This document shows positions 1 through 7,906 of a stretch of 38,893 nt of DNA, one piece after another (the stretch's first letter is position 1; each line of letters starts with the position of its first letter). The notes below the pieces were generated by a model. It saw only the letters and a program-made list of their open reading frames with translations. It did no database searches and was not told the origin of the DNA. A program made the position numbers and the translations under genes. This DNA is from Flavobacterium sp. (GTDB taxonomy: Bacteria > Bacteroidota > Bacteroidia > Chitinophagales > Chitinophagaceae), in NCBI GenBank assembly GCA_030053925.1, contig JASGCX010000014.1, forward strand, positions 1 to 38,893, written 5' to 3'.

Positions 1-2325
1 GTTGGTTACGGTGTATAAACGCACACTGTAACTGCCCGATGCTGCGTAGCGGTGCAATGGATGTTGTACCGTATCGGTAAAAGCATCGCCGAAAGACCAA
101 TGCCATTTTACAATAGGCTGACCATTGTTATTACTTTGATCAGTTGCGTACAATGTATCGTACAAGCAGCCATTAAAATTGATAGAAAAAGCTGTAGTTG
201 GCTTTGCAAAAACCTTTAGCAAATAGCTAGTAGGTGCTGCATTGCTGCATCCATTGGCATCGGTAACATTGGTAACCGTGTACGTAGTATTTGCCGAAGG
301 CGCAACCAAAAAACTATATGGTGAGGAGAGAATATTATTGATCTTGAAAGTGTCTGTACCATTATTATAAACAATAGACCAAGGTGCTTTGCCTGTAAGT
401 GTAATATTTAGTGTTTTAGATTTTCCCAAACACAAAGTATCGCCACCGCTAATGCTTGCAGTAGGTAAAGGGTTTACCACAACTGTAACCGAATCGTTGT
501 TATTAATTGCTGTACTTGCACAAGCCGTTGCATCTACCACTTTTGTGATGGCATAAGTGGTAGTAAGCTTTGGCCACACAGTTAATAAATAAGGTGATGA
601 GGTAATTTGCTTGATTGTATCGTTCTTACTGCCATCATTAAAATAAACAGTCCAAGGTGCTTTACCTGTAAGTGCAATTGGTAACAACCTTGAAGCACCA
701 AAACAAATAGTGTCATTAGTGCCAAAAGCAGCAGTTGCATCGGGATAAATAGTGATTAGCAAACTATCGGTAAAGCTGCCACAACCTTGCACATTTGCAG
801 TTACATAATAAGTACCAGAATTAGTAATAGTGGCATTAGGCAATACAGGATTGTACACACTACTTGTAAAGCCATTTGGCCCCGACCAAGCGTAAGTTGT
901 ATTGGCAATAAGATTGGCTTGCAGTTGCAAATTATTACCTAAACAGGTACTATTAACCACCAAGGGTGCTAGTGCGGCAATACCATAATTTGAAAAATAT
1001 CCTAGTCTAAGTCCAGTACCAGAAGCACCATTTAAAAAACCAAGATGAAATAAACCAGAAGAATTGGTAACCAATGTAGCCGCACCTGCGGTAATCAATG
1101 TGTTTAAGAGTGGTAAATTAGCAGTTGATATTCGTGCAGCCTGCCACACGCCACTAGTACCAGCCACAGGCGAGAACAAACTTGGTGTAATAATACCAGA
1201 CTGACCATTTAACTGAAAGCCGCCTACATCGGTGGTTTTACACAAAATATTGAGGTAAAATGTTTCGGAGGTAGAACGCACAAAAGACACTGTTGAAGAA
1301 CCTGTACATTTAATATTAGGCAAAGAAGTAGCCGCCACTTCTTGCCCAATACCAGTAAATTGCAACACATACACAGGATTACTAGCGGTAACATAAGCTG
1401 TGGCATTTGCCAAAATACCTTCATAAGACTGCCCCCGATTAATGGTAGCAACTAAATTACCATCTACAAAAATTTTTGTGTTATCTACCGTGGCCCAAAC
1501 GTAAAAGAAATCATCATTAGGATACGAGATGTAATTCAATACACCTCTTACAATAATAAACTCATTACCAGTATTGTTTTCAGGTACAATCTGATCACCA
1601 ATTAAATCGTAGTTAGGATTTAAGTTCACAGAATCGTCATAAATAGTAACAGCAACAGGTTTGGTTGCTTTAAGCGATGAGCCACCCAAATGACCACTAG
1701 CTGCACTACTTGCAGCAATTACCGCATAAGATTGCCCCTTATTTAATGTAATAATAAACGGCACACCTGCTGCATGGCCAATAGAATCGGGCTGTGTAAG
1801 TGTTACAGAGATATTAGTATTATCTTCAGTAGCCACAATGGCAAAACCACTATGAGCCATTGGCGTAAGGGGAGTTCTATTGGCAAACCTTGTTTGCGAA
1901 GGAATTAAAAAAGAAGTACCTAAACCTATTTTACCTTTCAGCGGAAAAATTTCTGGATTTTTTGTTTGACCCACTTCGTAATACGCAGAAATATTTGCGC
2001 TAGCAGTTATTTTAATGCCAACATTTTTAATAGTATTGCCAGGCATGTTTTCTATTTGATAAATTTGACTTGTTACATCGGTAGTAGTGGCAGAATTAGC
2101 ACTTAAAAAAATAGAATAAGGTGTAAAAAAAGGATTGGCAGGTTGAGAAATAGTAATAGTTGCAGGTTGAGAGTAAGTAGCCATTCTAAATACAATAGGC
2201 TTGTTTTCGTGCCCTGCAGTAATTGCGGGTGCGGCAAACCAAAAAGTTGTATCTACCTGTGCATGCGCATAAAAACGAGTTAGCAGAAAAAAAACGATAA
2301 TAAAAAATAGTCTATAGTGCTTCAT
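1..2325 (-). CDS. Large secreted surface protein, IgGFc-binding domain plus PKD/Ig-like repeats (C-terminus outside window)
   Basis: The reading frame is open for 775 codons from an ATG at 2325 to the window edge, so the C-terminus is missing. A signal peptide (MKHYRLFFIIVFFLLTRF, then a HAQ-type cleavage site) is followed by a region of about 400 residues. That region carries the repeated motifs of Bacteroidota IgGFc-binding-like domains: GLGTSFLIPSQTRF, a FAIVATEDNTNISVTL strand, KPVAVTIYDDS and VYVLQFTG. After it come repeated Ig-like modules with GKAPWTVYFNDG / GKAPWSIVYNNG and DTICFG / DTLCLG signatures, and a PKD-like module with WHWSFGD near the edge. Such proteins are exported, usually by the type IX system through a C-terminal sorting domain, and act in adhesion or gliding; the sorting domain would lie outside the window. 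The domain family is reasonably clear, while the role is inferred. Confidence 0.8.
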   Translation of the reverse strand, partial: MKHYRLFFIIVFFLLTRFYAHAQVDTTFWFAAPAITAGHENKPIVFRMATYSQPATITISQPANPFFTPYSIFLSANSATTTDVTSQIYQIENMPGNTIKNVGIKITASANISAYYEVGQTKNPEIFPLKGKIGLGTSFLIPSQTRFANRTPLTPMAHSGFAIVATEDNTNISVTLTQPDSIGHAAGVPFIITLNKGQSYAVIAASSAASGHLGGSSLKATKPVAVTIYDDSVNLNPNYDLIGDQIVPENNTGNEFIIVRGVLNYISYPNDDFFYVWATVDNTKIFVDGNLVATINRGQSYEGILANATAYVTASNPVYVLQFTGIGQEVAATSLPNIKCTGSSTVSFVRSTSETFYLNILCKTTDVGGFQLNGQSGIITPSLFSPVAGTSGVWQAARISTANLPLLNTLITAGAATLVTNSSGLFHLGFLNGASGTGLRLGYFSNYGIAALAPLVVNSTCLGNNLQLQANLIANTTYAWSGPNGFTSSVYNPVLPNATITNSGTYYVTANVQGCGSFTDSLLITIYPDATAAFGTNDTICFGASRLLPIALTGKAPWTVYFNDGSKNDTIKQITSSPYLLTVWPKLTTTYAITKVVDATACASTAINNNDSVTVVVNPLPTASISGGDTLCLGKSKTLNITLTGKAPWSIVYNNGTDTFKINNILSSPYSFLVAPSANTTYTVTNVTDANGCSNAAPTSYLLKVFAKPTTAFSINFNGCLYDTLYATDQSNNNGQPIVKWHWSFGDAFTDTVQHPLHRYAASGSYSVRLYTVTN

Positions 2326-2391
2326 ACAATCAATATCAAATAAGGCAATGAAATTACTCTTTAAGTGGCTTCAATTATCAAGCAAACTTGA

Positions 2392-2424
2392 TAAACGTGT
2401 AATAATTAAACGTGAGATACGTTT
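2392..2424. promoter_or_regulatory. Possible regulatory repeats in the divergent intergenic region
   Basis: The 194 bp between the surface protein (minus) and the sigma factor (plus) contain TAAACGTG at 2392-2399 and again at 2407-2414, a 15-bp period. An inverted ACGTTTTA follows at about 2419-2426. Direct plus inverted spacing in a divergent promoter region suggests an operator or ECF-type promoter element. No factor is assigned, and the call rests on pattern only. Confidence 0.25.
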
Positions 2425-2519
2425 TATAAACAAATAATTGCTTTAACATCATTTTTATTTTTAAACCTACCGAAGGTTTTACACATCAATCTCGTCTTAC
2501 AACAAAAGGAATTGCCCAT

Positions 2520-3095
2520 TTGAACGAACAAATGCTTATACAAGCCCTGCAACAAGGTACGCATCTAGCTTTTAGCCAATTGGTAGAAGCTTATCAACAC
2601 ATGGTGTACAACCTGGCTTTAGGCATTATTCAGCAGCAAGAAGAAGCAGAAGATGTAGCGCAGGAAGTATTTATTCAAGTACACCAGTCTATTAAAGATT
2701 TTAAAGGCGAAGCAAAATTATCAACCTGGTTATACCGCATTACCATTACAAAATCGCTTGACTGGCAACGACGAAAAACTAGAAAAAAGCGCTTTGGCAT
2801 TGTACAAAACTTATTGGGGCCTAATAACGAGCAAATGCACGAAGCACCAGAATTTAATCATCCTGGTGTGGTGATGGAAAATAAAGAACAAGCTGCTGTG
2901 TTGTTTAAAGCCATTAACCTTTTGCCAGATAATCAAAAAATAGCTTTTACACTCAATAAAGTTGAAGGCTTAAGCTATCAAGATGTGGCCGATGTAATGA
3001 GCGTAACAGTGGCTTCGGTAGAAGCTTATTTACACAGAGCCAAAGAAAATTTACGCAAACAATTAACCAATTATTATACTCAACATTCTAAATAA
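2520..3095 (+). CDS. ECF-subfamily RNA polymerase sigma-70 factor
   Basis: This is a 191-residue protein of normal size for an ECF sigma factor. Region 2 is seen at about residues 18-85 (FSQLVEAYQHMVYNLA, EEAEDVAQEVFIQV, LSTWLYRITITKSLDW). Region 4 is at about 130-180 (LPDNQKIAFTLNKVEGLSYQDVADVM, then SVEAYLHRAKENLRK). It should direct core RNA polymerase to a small regulon. I chose TTG at 2520 because AAAGGA lies nine bases upstream; an ATG at 2532 is the alternative. The next two genes follow at 6 bp and with a 4-bp overlap, so the three form an operon of sigma factor, membrane partner and periplasmic sensor. Confidence 0.92.
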   Translation: MNEQMLIQALQQGTHLAFSQLVEAYQHMVYNLALGIIQQQEEAEDVAQEVFIQVHQSIKDFKGEAKLSTWLYRITITKSLDWQRRKTRKKRFGIVQNLLGPNNEQMHEAPEFNHPGVVMENKEQAAVLFKAINLLPDNQKIAFTLNKVEGLSYQDVADVMSVTVASVEAYLHRAKENLRKQLTNYYTQHSK

Positions 3096-3101
3096 CCAAA
3101 G

Positions 3102-3449
3102 ATGATAACTAACACTACGCAAGAAAAAGTTGAAGCTGCATTAAACAGTATCAACAACATTTCACAAGCCGAAATGCCCCCATTTTTCTATACCAGATTA
3201 GTTGCCAAAATAGAGCAACAGGCAGCCCCTAATTGGTGGCAATTACTTTTGCTTAACCTTACTAAACCTGCGTTTGCAGTAGTAACACTATTGCTTTTTG
3301 TAGTGCTTAACATTACTGCTATAGCAGCTATGCTAAAAGATAACCAACAGAGCAACAATACTGCTGAAAGCAGCACTATACAAGGCTTTGCACAAGAATA
3401 CAACTTATCAGTATCTACCGTTTACAACGATAAAAGAGACAGCAAATGA
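3102..3449 (+). CDS. Single-pass membrane protein, probable anti-sigma partner
   Basis: The 115-residue protein has a hydrophilic N-terminal region of about 50 residues, one transmembrane helix at about 55-76 (PAFAVVTLLLFVVLNITAIAA) and a short polar C-terminus. The arrangement fits a membrane anti-sigma factor with its cytoplasmic side N-terminal, but I see no zinc-binding ZAS motif (HxxxCxxC). The anti-sigma role is therefore inferred from its place six bases after the ECF sigma gene and its 4-bp ATGA overlap with the next gene. It could equally be a small anchor protein of unknown role. Confidence 0.6.
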   Translation: MITNTTQEKVEAALNSINNISQAEMPPFFYTRLVAKIEQQAAPNWWQLLLLNLTKPAFAVVTLLLFVVLNITAIAAMLKDNQQSNNTAESSTIQGFAQEYNLSVSTVYNDKRDSK

Positions 3450-4069
3450 ATTACTTTAACAAAAATAAATGGTGGCTAATAGCAGTTATTGTGCTATTGG
3501 TGGTTAACACTGCCACACTTACCATTTTTTGGCTAGAACGAAAAGACCACAACCTATTAGGTAGCCGACCTAAAGGTGCCGAGGCGCAAGCATTTTTAAT
3601 AAAAGAATTAGCATTAGATAGTACGCAACAAATACAATACTTAGAACTTGTAAAAGCACATCGTAGCGGCACCAATGCCATTAAGAAAGAATTAAAAAAT
3701 GCCAAAGATTCGTTCTTTAACTTACTAGGCGATAGCACTGTAAACGAAGTTGTTATTAAACAAGCTGCCAACCGAGCTTCGGCGGTAGAAACACAGCTAG
3801 ATTTATTAACGTTTAAGCATTTTCAGCAAATTCGTAGCATTTGTACACCTACACAAAAGGCCAAATTTGATACCATCATAAAAACCTTAGTACGCAGGAT
3901 GGGGCCAAGCCAACAGCACCCTTTAGGCCCACCACCACCACCACATGGTATGCTTAGGGGGCAAAGACCAAATGGCCCACCACCGCCAAACGGTGAAGGA
4001 CCGCCACCACCGCCGCCAATGGATGGTAATGGCCCACCACCGAATAGTAATGGCTCACCAAAAGAATAA
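3446..4069 (+). CDS. Periplasmic Spy/CpxP-like sensor protein with proline-rich tail
   Basis: A 207-residue protein with an N-terminal membrane segment (WLIAVIVLLVVNTATLTIFWL). An alpha-helical periplasmic domain at about 45-155 resembles the Metal_resist/Spy-CpxP family (LALDSTQQIQYLELVKAH, then HFQQIRSICTPTQKAKFD). The last 50 residues are almost all proline, glycine and asparagine (runs of PPPPP alternating with G, N and M) and carry no predicted fold. Members of this family sit next to ECF sigma/anti-sigma pairs and sense envelope stress or metals. The start overlaps the previous stop as ATGA, which supports translational coupling. The stress-sensing function is inferred from family and operon. 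Confidence 0.7.
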   Translation: MNYFNKNKWWLIAVIVLLVVNTATLTIFWLERKDHNLLGSRPKGAEAQAFLIKELALDSTQQIQYLELVKAHRSGTNAIKKELKNAKDSFFNLLGDSTVNEVVIKQAANRASAVETQLDLLTFKHFQQIRSICTPTQKAKFDTIIKTLVRRMGPSQQHPLGPPPPPHGMLRGQRPNGPPPPNGEGPPPPPPMDGNGPPPNSNGSPKE

Positions 4070-4153
4070 TTTTTAACTTGCGAAGGTTTAAACAAAAAAC
4101 ACCGTCTTACAATTACCAAACAAACTGGTCAAAACTTTCAAACCAAACGATTT

Positions 4154-4906
4154 ATGAAAAAAATATCGGCATTTACAATATGCGTTGCAGCCTTAGCAGC
4201 TTCTAGCTTTTTAGCTTGTAAAAAAGATGATGAAACCACCACCACTACTAATGCTACATTACCCACCGTATTTAGCAAATTCAATAGTTCGGTGAGTATT
4301 TCGGTGAGTGGCAATTACGTAGTGCTTACTACCGACGATATACCAGACCATAAGAGCCCTTATTTTATTAATACAGATAGTCGTTACGAGGCTTACAATG
4401 GCACTAATCCAATGTTTTCAAGAGCACCAAACACAATCGTTTCTCAAAAAATCACTTTTAAAATACCTATTGGCCCAGCAGTAGCAAGTACACATGCTGC
4501 AACGCCTATGGGACCAATGGGTATTGCTGTAAATGGCGTTGTTATTTACAACCAATATGCAGCAGGTGGTGTAGCACTTAGTGCAGAAATTAATGGCTTC
4601 GATCAATACAATGGTCATCCGCAAATGAGTGGTCAGTACCATTACCACATAGAGCCTACATACATTACATCTGCTAAAGGTAAAAGTGCTTTAATTGGCT
4701 TCTTGTTAGATGGGTTTCCTATTTATGGCCCGCTAGAAAATGGCGTAACTTTAACAAGCAGCAGTGCTACTTTAGATGTGTATCATGGTCATACAAGTGC
4801 CACCGCCGATTATCCAAATGGTATTTATCACTATCACATTACAGCCGATGCCCCGTATATTAATGGCAATGGTTTTTATGGTACAGCAGGCACCGTTACA
4901 CAATAA
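4154..4906 (+). CDS. YHYH domain-containing lipoprotein
   Basis: A 250-residue protein beginning with a lipoprotein signal (MKKISAFTICVAALAASSF, then LAC before KKDDE), so it is likely anchored in the outer or inner membrane. The body contains two copies of the family's namesake motif, QYHYHIEPTY and GIYHYHITADAPY. Between them is a GFLLDGFPIYGPLENG segment, also typical of YHYH proteins. The biochemical role of the family is not established; the histidine-rich pairs suggest metal binding. It follows the sigma operon by 84 bp and may be one of its targets, which is inference. A strong terminator lies 45 bp downstream. Confidence 0.8.
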   Translation: MKKISAFTICVAALAASSFLACKKDDETTTTTNATLPTVFSKFNSSVSISVSGNYVVLTTDDIPDHKSPYFINTDSRYEAYNGTNPMFSRAPNTIVSQKITFKIPIGPAVASTHAATPMGPMGIAVNGVVIYNQYAAGGVALSAEINGFDQYNGHPQMSGQYHYHIEPTYITSAKGKSALIGFLLDGFPIYGPLENGVTLTSSSATLDVYHGHTSATADYPNGIYHYHITADAPYINGNGFYGTAGTVTQ

Positions 4907-4950
4907 TATTTCTCGTTTATTAGCCCAAAACAATTCCCTTTACGCTTTTC

Positions 4951-4980
4951 AACGGCCTCTCTTGTAGGGGTCGTTTTATT
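4951..4980 (+). terminator. Rho-independent terminator after the YHYH gene
   Basis: A 10-bp stem (AACGGCCTCT pairing with AGGGGTCGTT, with two G-U pairs) closes a 5-base loop CTTGT and is followed by TTATTT. It ends the plus-strand transcript of the YHYH gene and insulates it from the convergent restriction-modification cluster. Confidence 0.75.
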
Positions 4981-5180
4981 TGGTAGATATTGCACACAAA
5001 GCAACACCAACGGCGGCGAATGCTAAGAAAACCGCCTACCTCGATTTTAGGTGAAGCATTTAACCAAACAAAGTAATGCCGTAGGTGAAAGCAACAGCGG
5101 CGGCGGCGAAAAACCTGATTGAGTTGGAGATTTAAAGGTTTTAAAATGGCCAAAATGACTTAGAAAGACGTGTATATACT

Positions 5181-5982
5181 TTAGGTCCACCAAGAGAAGT
5201 TGTCCGAAATAATGATTTCGTTCTTCTCAAAGTGAAGCGTTGTCTTCATTGGTATTGTTTTGAATTGCAAGTTATATTTGTCTGCAAGTTGCCGTATTTC
5301 TGGTGCGTCGTCATATGTCAACATATATTTTCCTTTGAGTTGTGAGGTCAATTGAAAAAGCTTTTCATGGTCAATGTCAAAATATGTGTAAAGTCGTTTA
5401 CCTGCAATGATGTAGGGTGGGTCGATAAAAAAATAAGCAGTTGTATTGTTTAAGTTTTGTTCTAAAACTTTAAATGCGTCTCCAGCTATAAAATTGATTT
5501 TGTCTTTTACATAGTTAATGGCAAGTATTCAGTCACGTAATGTTTTTGGATACCAACGAGAGGCAATTCCTTTTCCATTCTCTCCATTTTTAATCATACC
5601 CGAACCTTTAGCAAGGATGCCGCCATGAAAAACTCGATTTTTCAAAATGGTACAAAAAGCAATGTCTTGAAGTTCTTTGTTTGGATTTTCTAATTCAATT
5701 TTTACGTTTGCTTGTGTCAAATCATAAGAATAAATTTTGTCAGCTAGCCACTTGTTTTTACCGTTCAAAATGACTTCCCAAACTGCTGCGATTTCTTCGT
5801 CCATTTCAACCATTGTGATTTTTTCAGCCATTTTTTCAAATGCAGCCGTCAAACTTACAATGCCTCCACCCGCAAATGGTTCTATTAATTCCTTTGCAAT
5901 TTTGCCTTCCTGTTTTAGCCATTGCCTAACTGTGGGAATTAACCATGTCTTACCACCTGGATAACCTAAATCTGACTTTCAT
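5181..5982 (-). pseudogene. D12-class adenine-N6 DNA methyltransferase, broken by a frameshift at the start and one in-frame UGA
   Basis: The frame encodes LGYPGGKTWLIP (start of the D12 fold), ELIEPFAGGGIVSL (AdoMet-binding motif I), GKGIASRWYPKTLRD and the catalytic IDPPYIIAGKRLY, ending at the TAA at 5181. That is a nearly full D12 (MethyltransfD12) protein of about 265 residues. Two lesions are visible. The only suitable ATG (5982-5980, overlapping the upstream endonuclease stop) is one base out of frame because of an extra A in an A-run. An in-frame TGA at 5531-5529 falls between TLRD and ILAINYVKDK, where the family has arginine or another residue. It would protect host DNA against the adjacent restriction enzymes. 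Either the gene is dead or the assembly has errors. Confidence 0.8.
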
Positions 5983-6862
5983 ATTCTCTTCTAAATTCAT
6001 CATAAATAACTCTCAAAACCTTCATTCTATCTTCAACGTCAACAAATTGATTGCAAATGTTGATTATTTCGCTTTTACTTATCGACTGAACTTTCATATT
6101 AATAAGATAATTTTTTACATCCTTTGAAATATCATCAATTATTAAAACCACCTTACCATCGTTCATTCGTTCTGTATCAAAATTCAATTTTATTTCAGAA
6201 AATACTTCCTCTGCACTTTTTAAATTGAATAATTGAAGCTTTTTTATTTGATAAACTACGCCAAAGTTTGTAGACAAATCAACACCTTTATCATGAGCAG
6301 AAGTACGTGTATCTCTATAGATTTTACAAGCAAATTTTTCTAAATGGATTCTGATTATTGAAAAACTGAAAACTTCAAAATTGGAAGGATTAAGAGCAAT
6401 ATTCATTTCAATAAATTCTTGAAACTTAACTTTATCAGTCGCAATTTCCAATCTGCTAATATCATTTCCTAAAGTTGGGATTAGCCCAATTTTTAAATCA
6501 ATATGTTGTTTGATTACTTCAGGAAGCCAATCAACCAATACTTGTGCATTATCTTTGAATAAATCAGTAATCTCAAATGATTTTCCATTAACTTTTAGTA
6601 CCCCATAACGTGGTAAATTTCTAATTGGATAAGCATCGTAATATTTTCCACCTGTGTGTAATTTATGCCCTATAAATTCTTGAATGTAACTGATTGCAGA
6701 ATGATATGCTTTTCTCACTTCGGAATCAATAAAATCAACTTTTCCAGAATTAGTATATTCTTTTAATAATCCAAAAGTAATTATTGGAAAAATCACTTTT
6801 GTTTGAGATTTCTTCAACATAGAAAGAATGGCTTCCTTGGTTACTAATTCTTTATCATGCAT
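5966..6862 (-). CDS. HaeII-like type II restriction endonuclease
   Basis: This is a 298-residue protein from the ATG at 6862, chosen because it overlaps the upstream gene's stop by a few bases (ATGCATGA), which suggests coupled translation. The region around residues 187-210 reads SAHDKGVDLSTNFGVVYQIKKL: an aspartate (about D195) followed by Q-I-K-K (Q205, K207). That is a PD-(D/E)xK-type active site with Q in place of E, as I recall for the HaeII family. No transmembrane or signal segments are seen. It sits between a NotI-like enzyme and a D12 methyltransferase in a tight minus-strand cluster, which supports a restriction role. Site specificity cannot be read from the sequence. Confidence 0.6.
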   Translation of the reverse strand: MHDKELVTKEAILSMLKKSQTKVIFPIITFGLLKEYTNSGKVDFIDSEVRKAYHSAISYIQEFIGHKLHTGGKYYDAYPIRNLPRYGVLKVNGKSFEITDLFKDNAQVLVDWLPEVIKQHIDLKIGLIPTLGNDISRLEIATDKVKFQEFIEMNIALNPSNFEVFSFSIIRIHLEKFACKIYRDTRTSAHDKGVDLSTNFGVVYQIKKLQLFNLKSAEEVFSEIKLNFDTERMNDGKVVLIIDDISKDVKNYLINMKVQSISKSEIINICNQFVDVEDRMKVLRVIYDEFRREYESQI

Positions 6863-7724
6863 AAGTTTCCATTTCTTCAAATTGTTCTGTAAAATCTTCA
6901 ATACTGAAATCTTTGGGTTCAAAATCAAATTCTACAGCCGAAGCTTCAAATTTTGCAATTTGTTCTAAAACATTTGCAAATTTAGTATAGACTATTCGAC
7001 CAAGTTTAAGTGACAACAATTTCGTTTTCTTGTCGGAAACAAAATCATAGAGAAAAAAGGCAAAATCAGATTCAGCTTTGTCAAACTCGGGAAGGGCAGG
7101 CAATGTGTTGTAAAAAACTGTTTGCAAAGCCACAACTTGCTTTTTGTTCCATTGCTTCAAAATGGAGCCTTTGGCTATGATTTGAGGAATTAATCTTTTT
7201 CTTGATGAAGAAAGATAGTCAGGCTTGGGATATTTAAAAGCCTGTGTCCAACTAAAGTCTGGTGTCGGATTTTTTAAGTAAGCGGTGAATGGCCCTGTTA
7301 GATTACCTGAAATGTAAACTGCTTGAACTTCAAGTGAACCAAAGTCTAATACTCGGCCTTTGTCGTCATAAGAAACCAAAACATAGTCAATATTTCCTGC
7401 CAACTTACCATGTTTATCTTTCAGTCTAACTTCCCCTACATGTGTCCATGTTGCTTTTCCGTCAAAAATAAAGTTTGCCGCATCACTTATTATTGTCCAG
7501 TCTTCCCGAAATCTTATTGGGCAAATGATTACTTGTTTGCCTTTGTGGTTTAGGCTACAAACGCCTAAAGGAAACTCAATACTATTTTTTGTACAGTTTG
7601 AAACAATGTTGTTGTATGGGCACAACTTGTTGTCTCGATAACGTTTTGCTCTATCGCTTTCATTGTCAATAGCAAAGCCAAAAACTTCGCCTAAAGGTTG
7701 TAAATCTTTCTTGTCCCAACTCAT
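6855..7724 (-). CDS. NotI-like restriction endonuclease
   Basis: The 289-residue protein starts at the ATG at 7724 (MSWDKKDLQPLGEVFGF). Four cysteines at about 35, 44, 56 and 68 (KLCPYNN, SNCTKNS, GVCSLN, IICPIRF) match the N-terminal iron-binding four-cysteine module of NotI. The PD-(D/E)xK core follows as NIDYVLVSYDD and LDFGSLEVQAVY, giving D113 and E132-x-Q134, like the ExQ pair of NotI. A longer frame exists upstream but its 29 extra residues look non-native. It is first in a cluster of two endonucleases and one adenine methyltransferase. The family call is fairly firm, while the recognition site is unknown. Confidence 0.75.
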   Translation of the reverse strand: MSWDKKDLQPLGEVFGFAIDNESDRAKRYRDNKLCPYNNIVSNCTKNSIEFPLGVCSLNHKGKQVIICPIRFREDWTIISDAANFIFDGKATWTHVGEVRLKDKHGKLAGNIDYVLVSYDDKGRVLDFGSLEVQAVYISGNLTGPFTAYLKNPTPDFSWTQAFKYPKPDYLSSSRKRLIPQIIAKGSILKQWNKKQVVALQTVFYNTLPALPEFDKAESDFAFFLYDFVSDKKTKLLSLKLGRIVYTKFANVLEQIAKFEASAVEFDFEPKDFSIEDFTEQFEEMETYA

Positions 7725-7906
7725 TCGCCAAAAATAGTAAATATTGCCCGTCTTTCGTCTGTGATAGTAGGAATGTAGGAATGTTAAAAGTTCGCAAGTT
7801 GTTTGGTGCAATTGCCCACAACTACGGTAACTGCGTATTTAGCACTTGTAAATATTGTAGAAACCCCCTACAAAATAGCCCCAAAACTTGCATTTACTAC
7901 TTGAAG

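Noticed and set aside
3823..4119. Glycine-rich minus-strand frame opposite the proline-rich Spy-like tail
   Set aside because: It is the antisense of the CCA/CCG-rich proline codons and has no independent support.
4920..5153. 77-residue minus-strand frame after the YHYH gene
   Set aside because: It crosses the terminator hairpin and a GC-rich low-complexity stretch, and shows no protein-like features.
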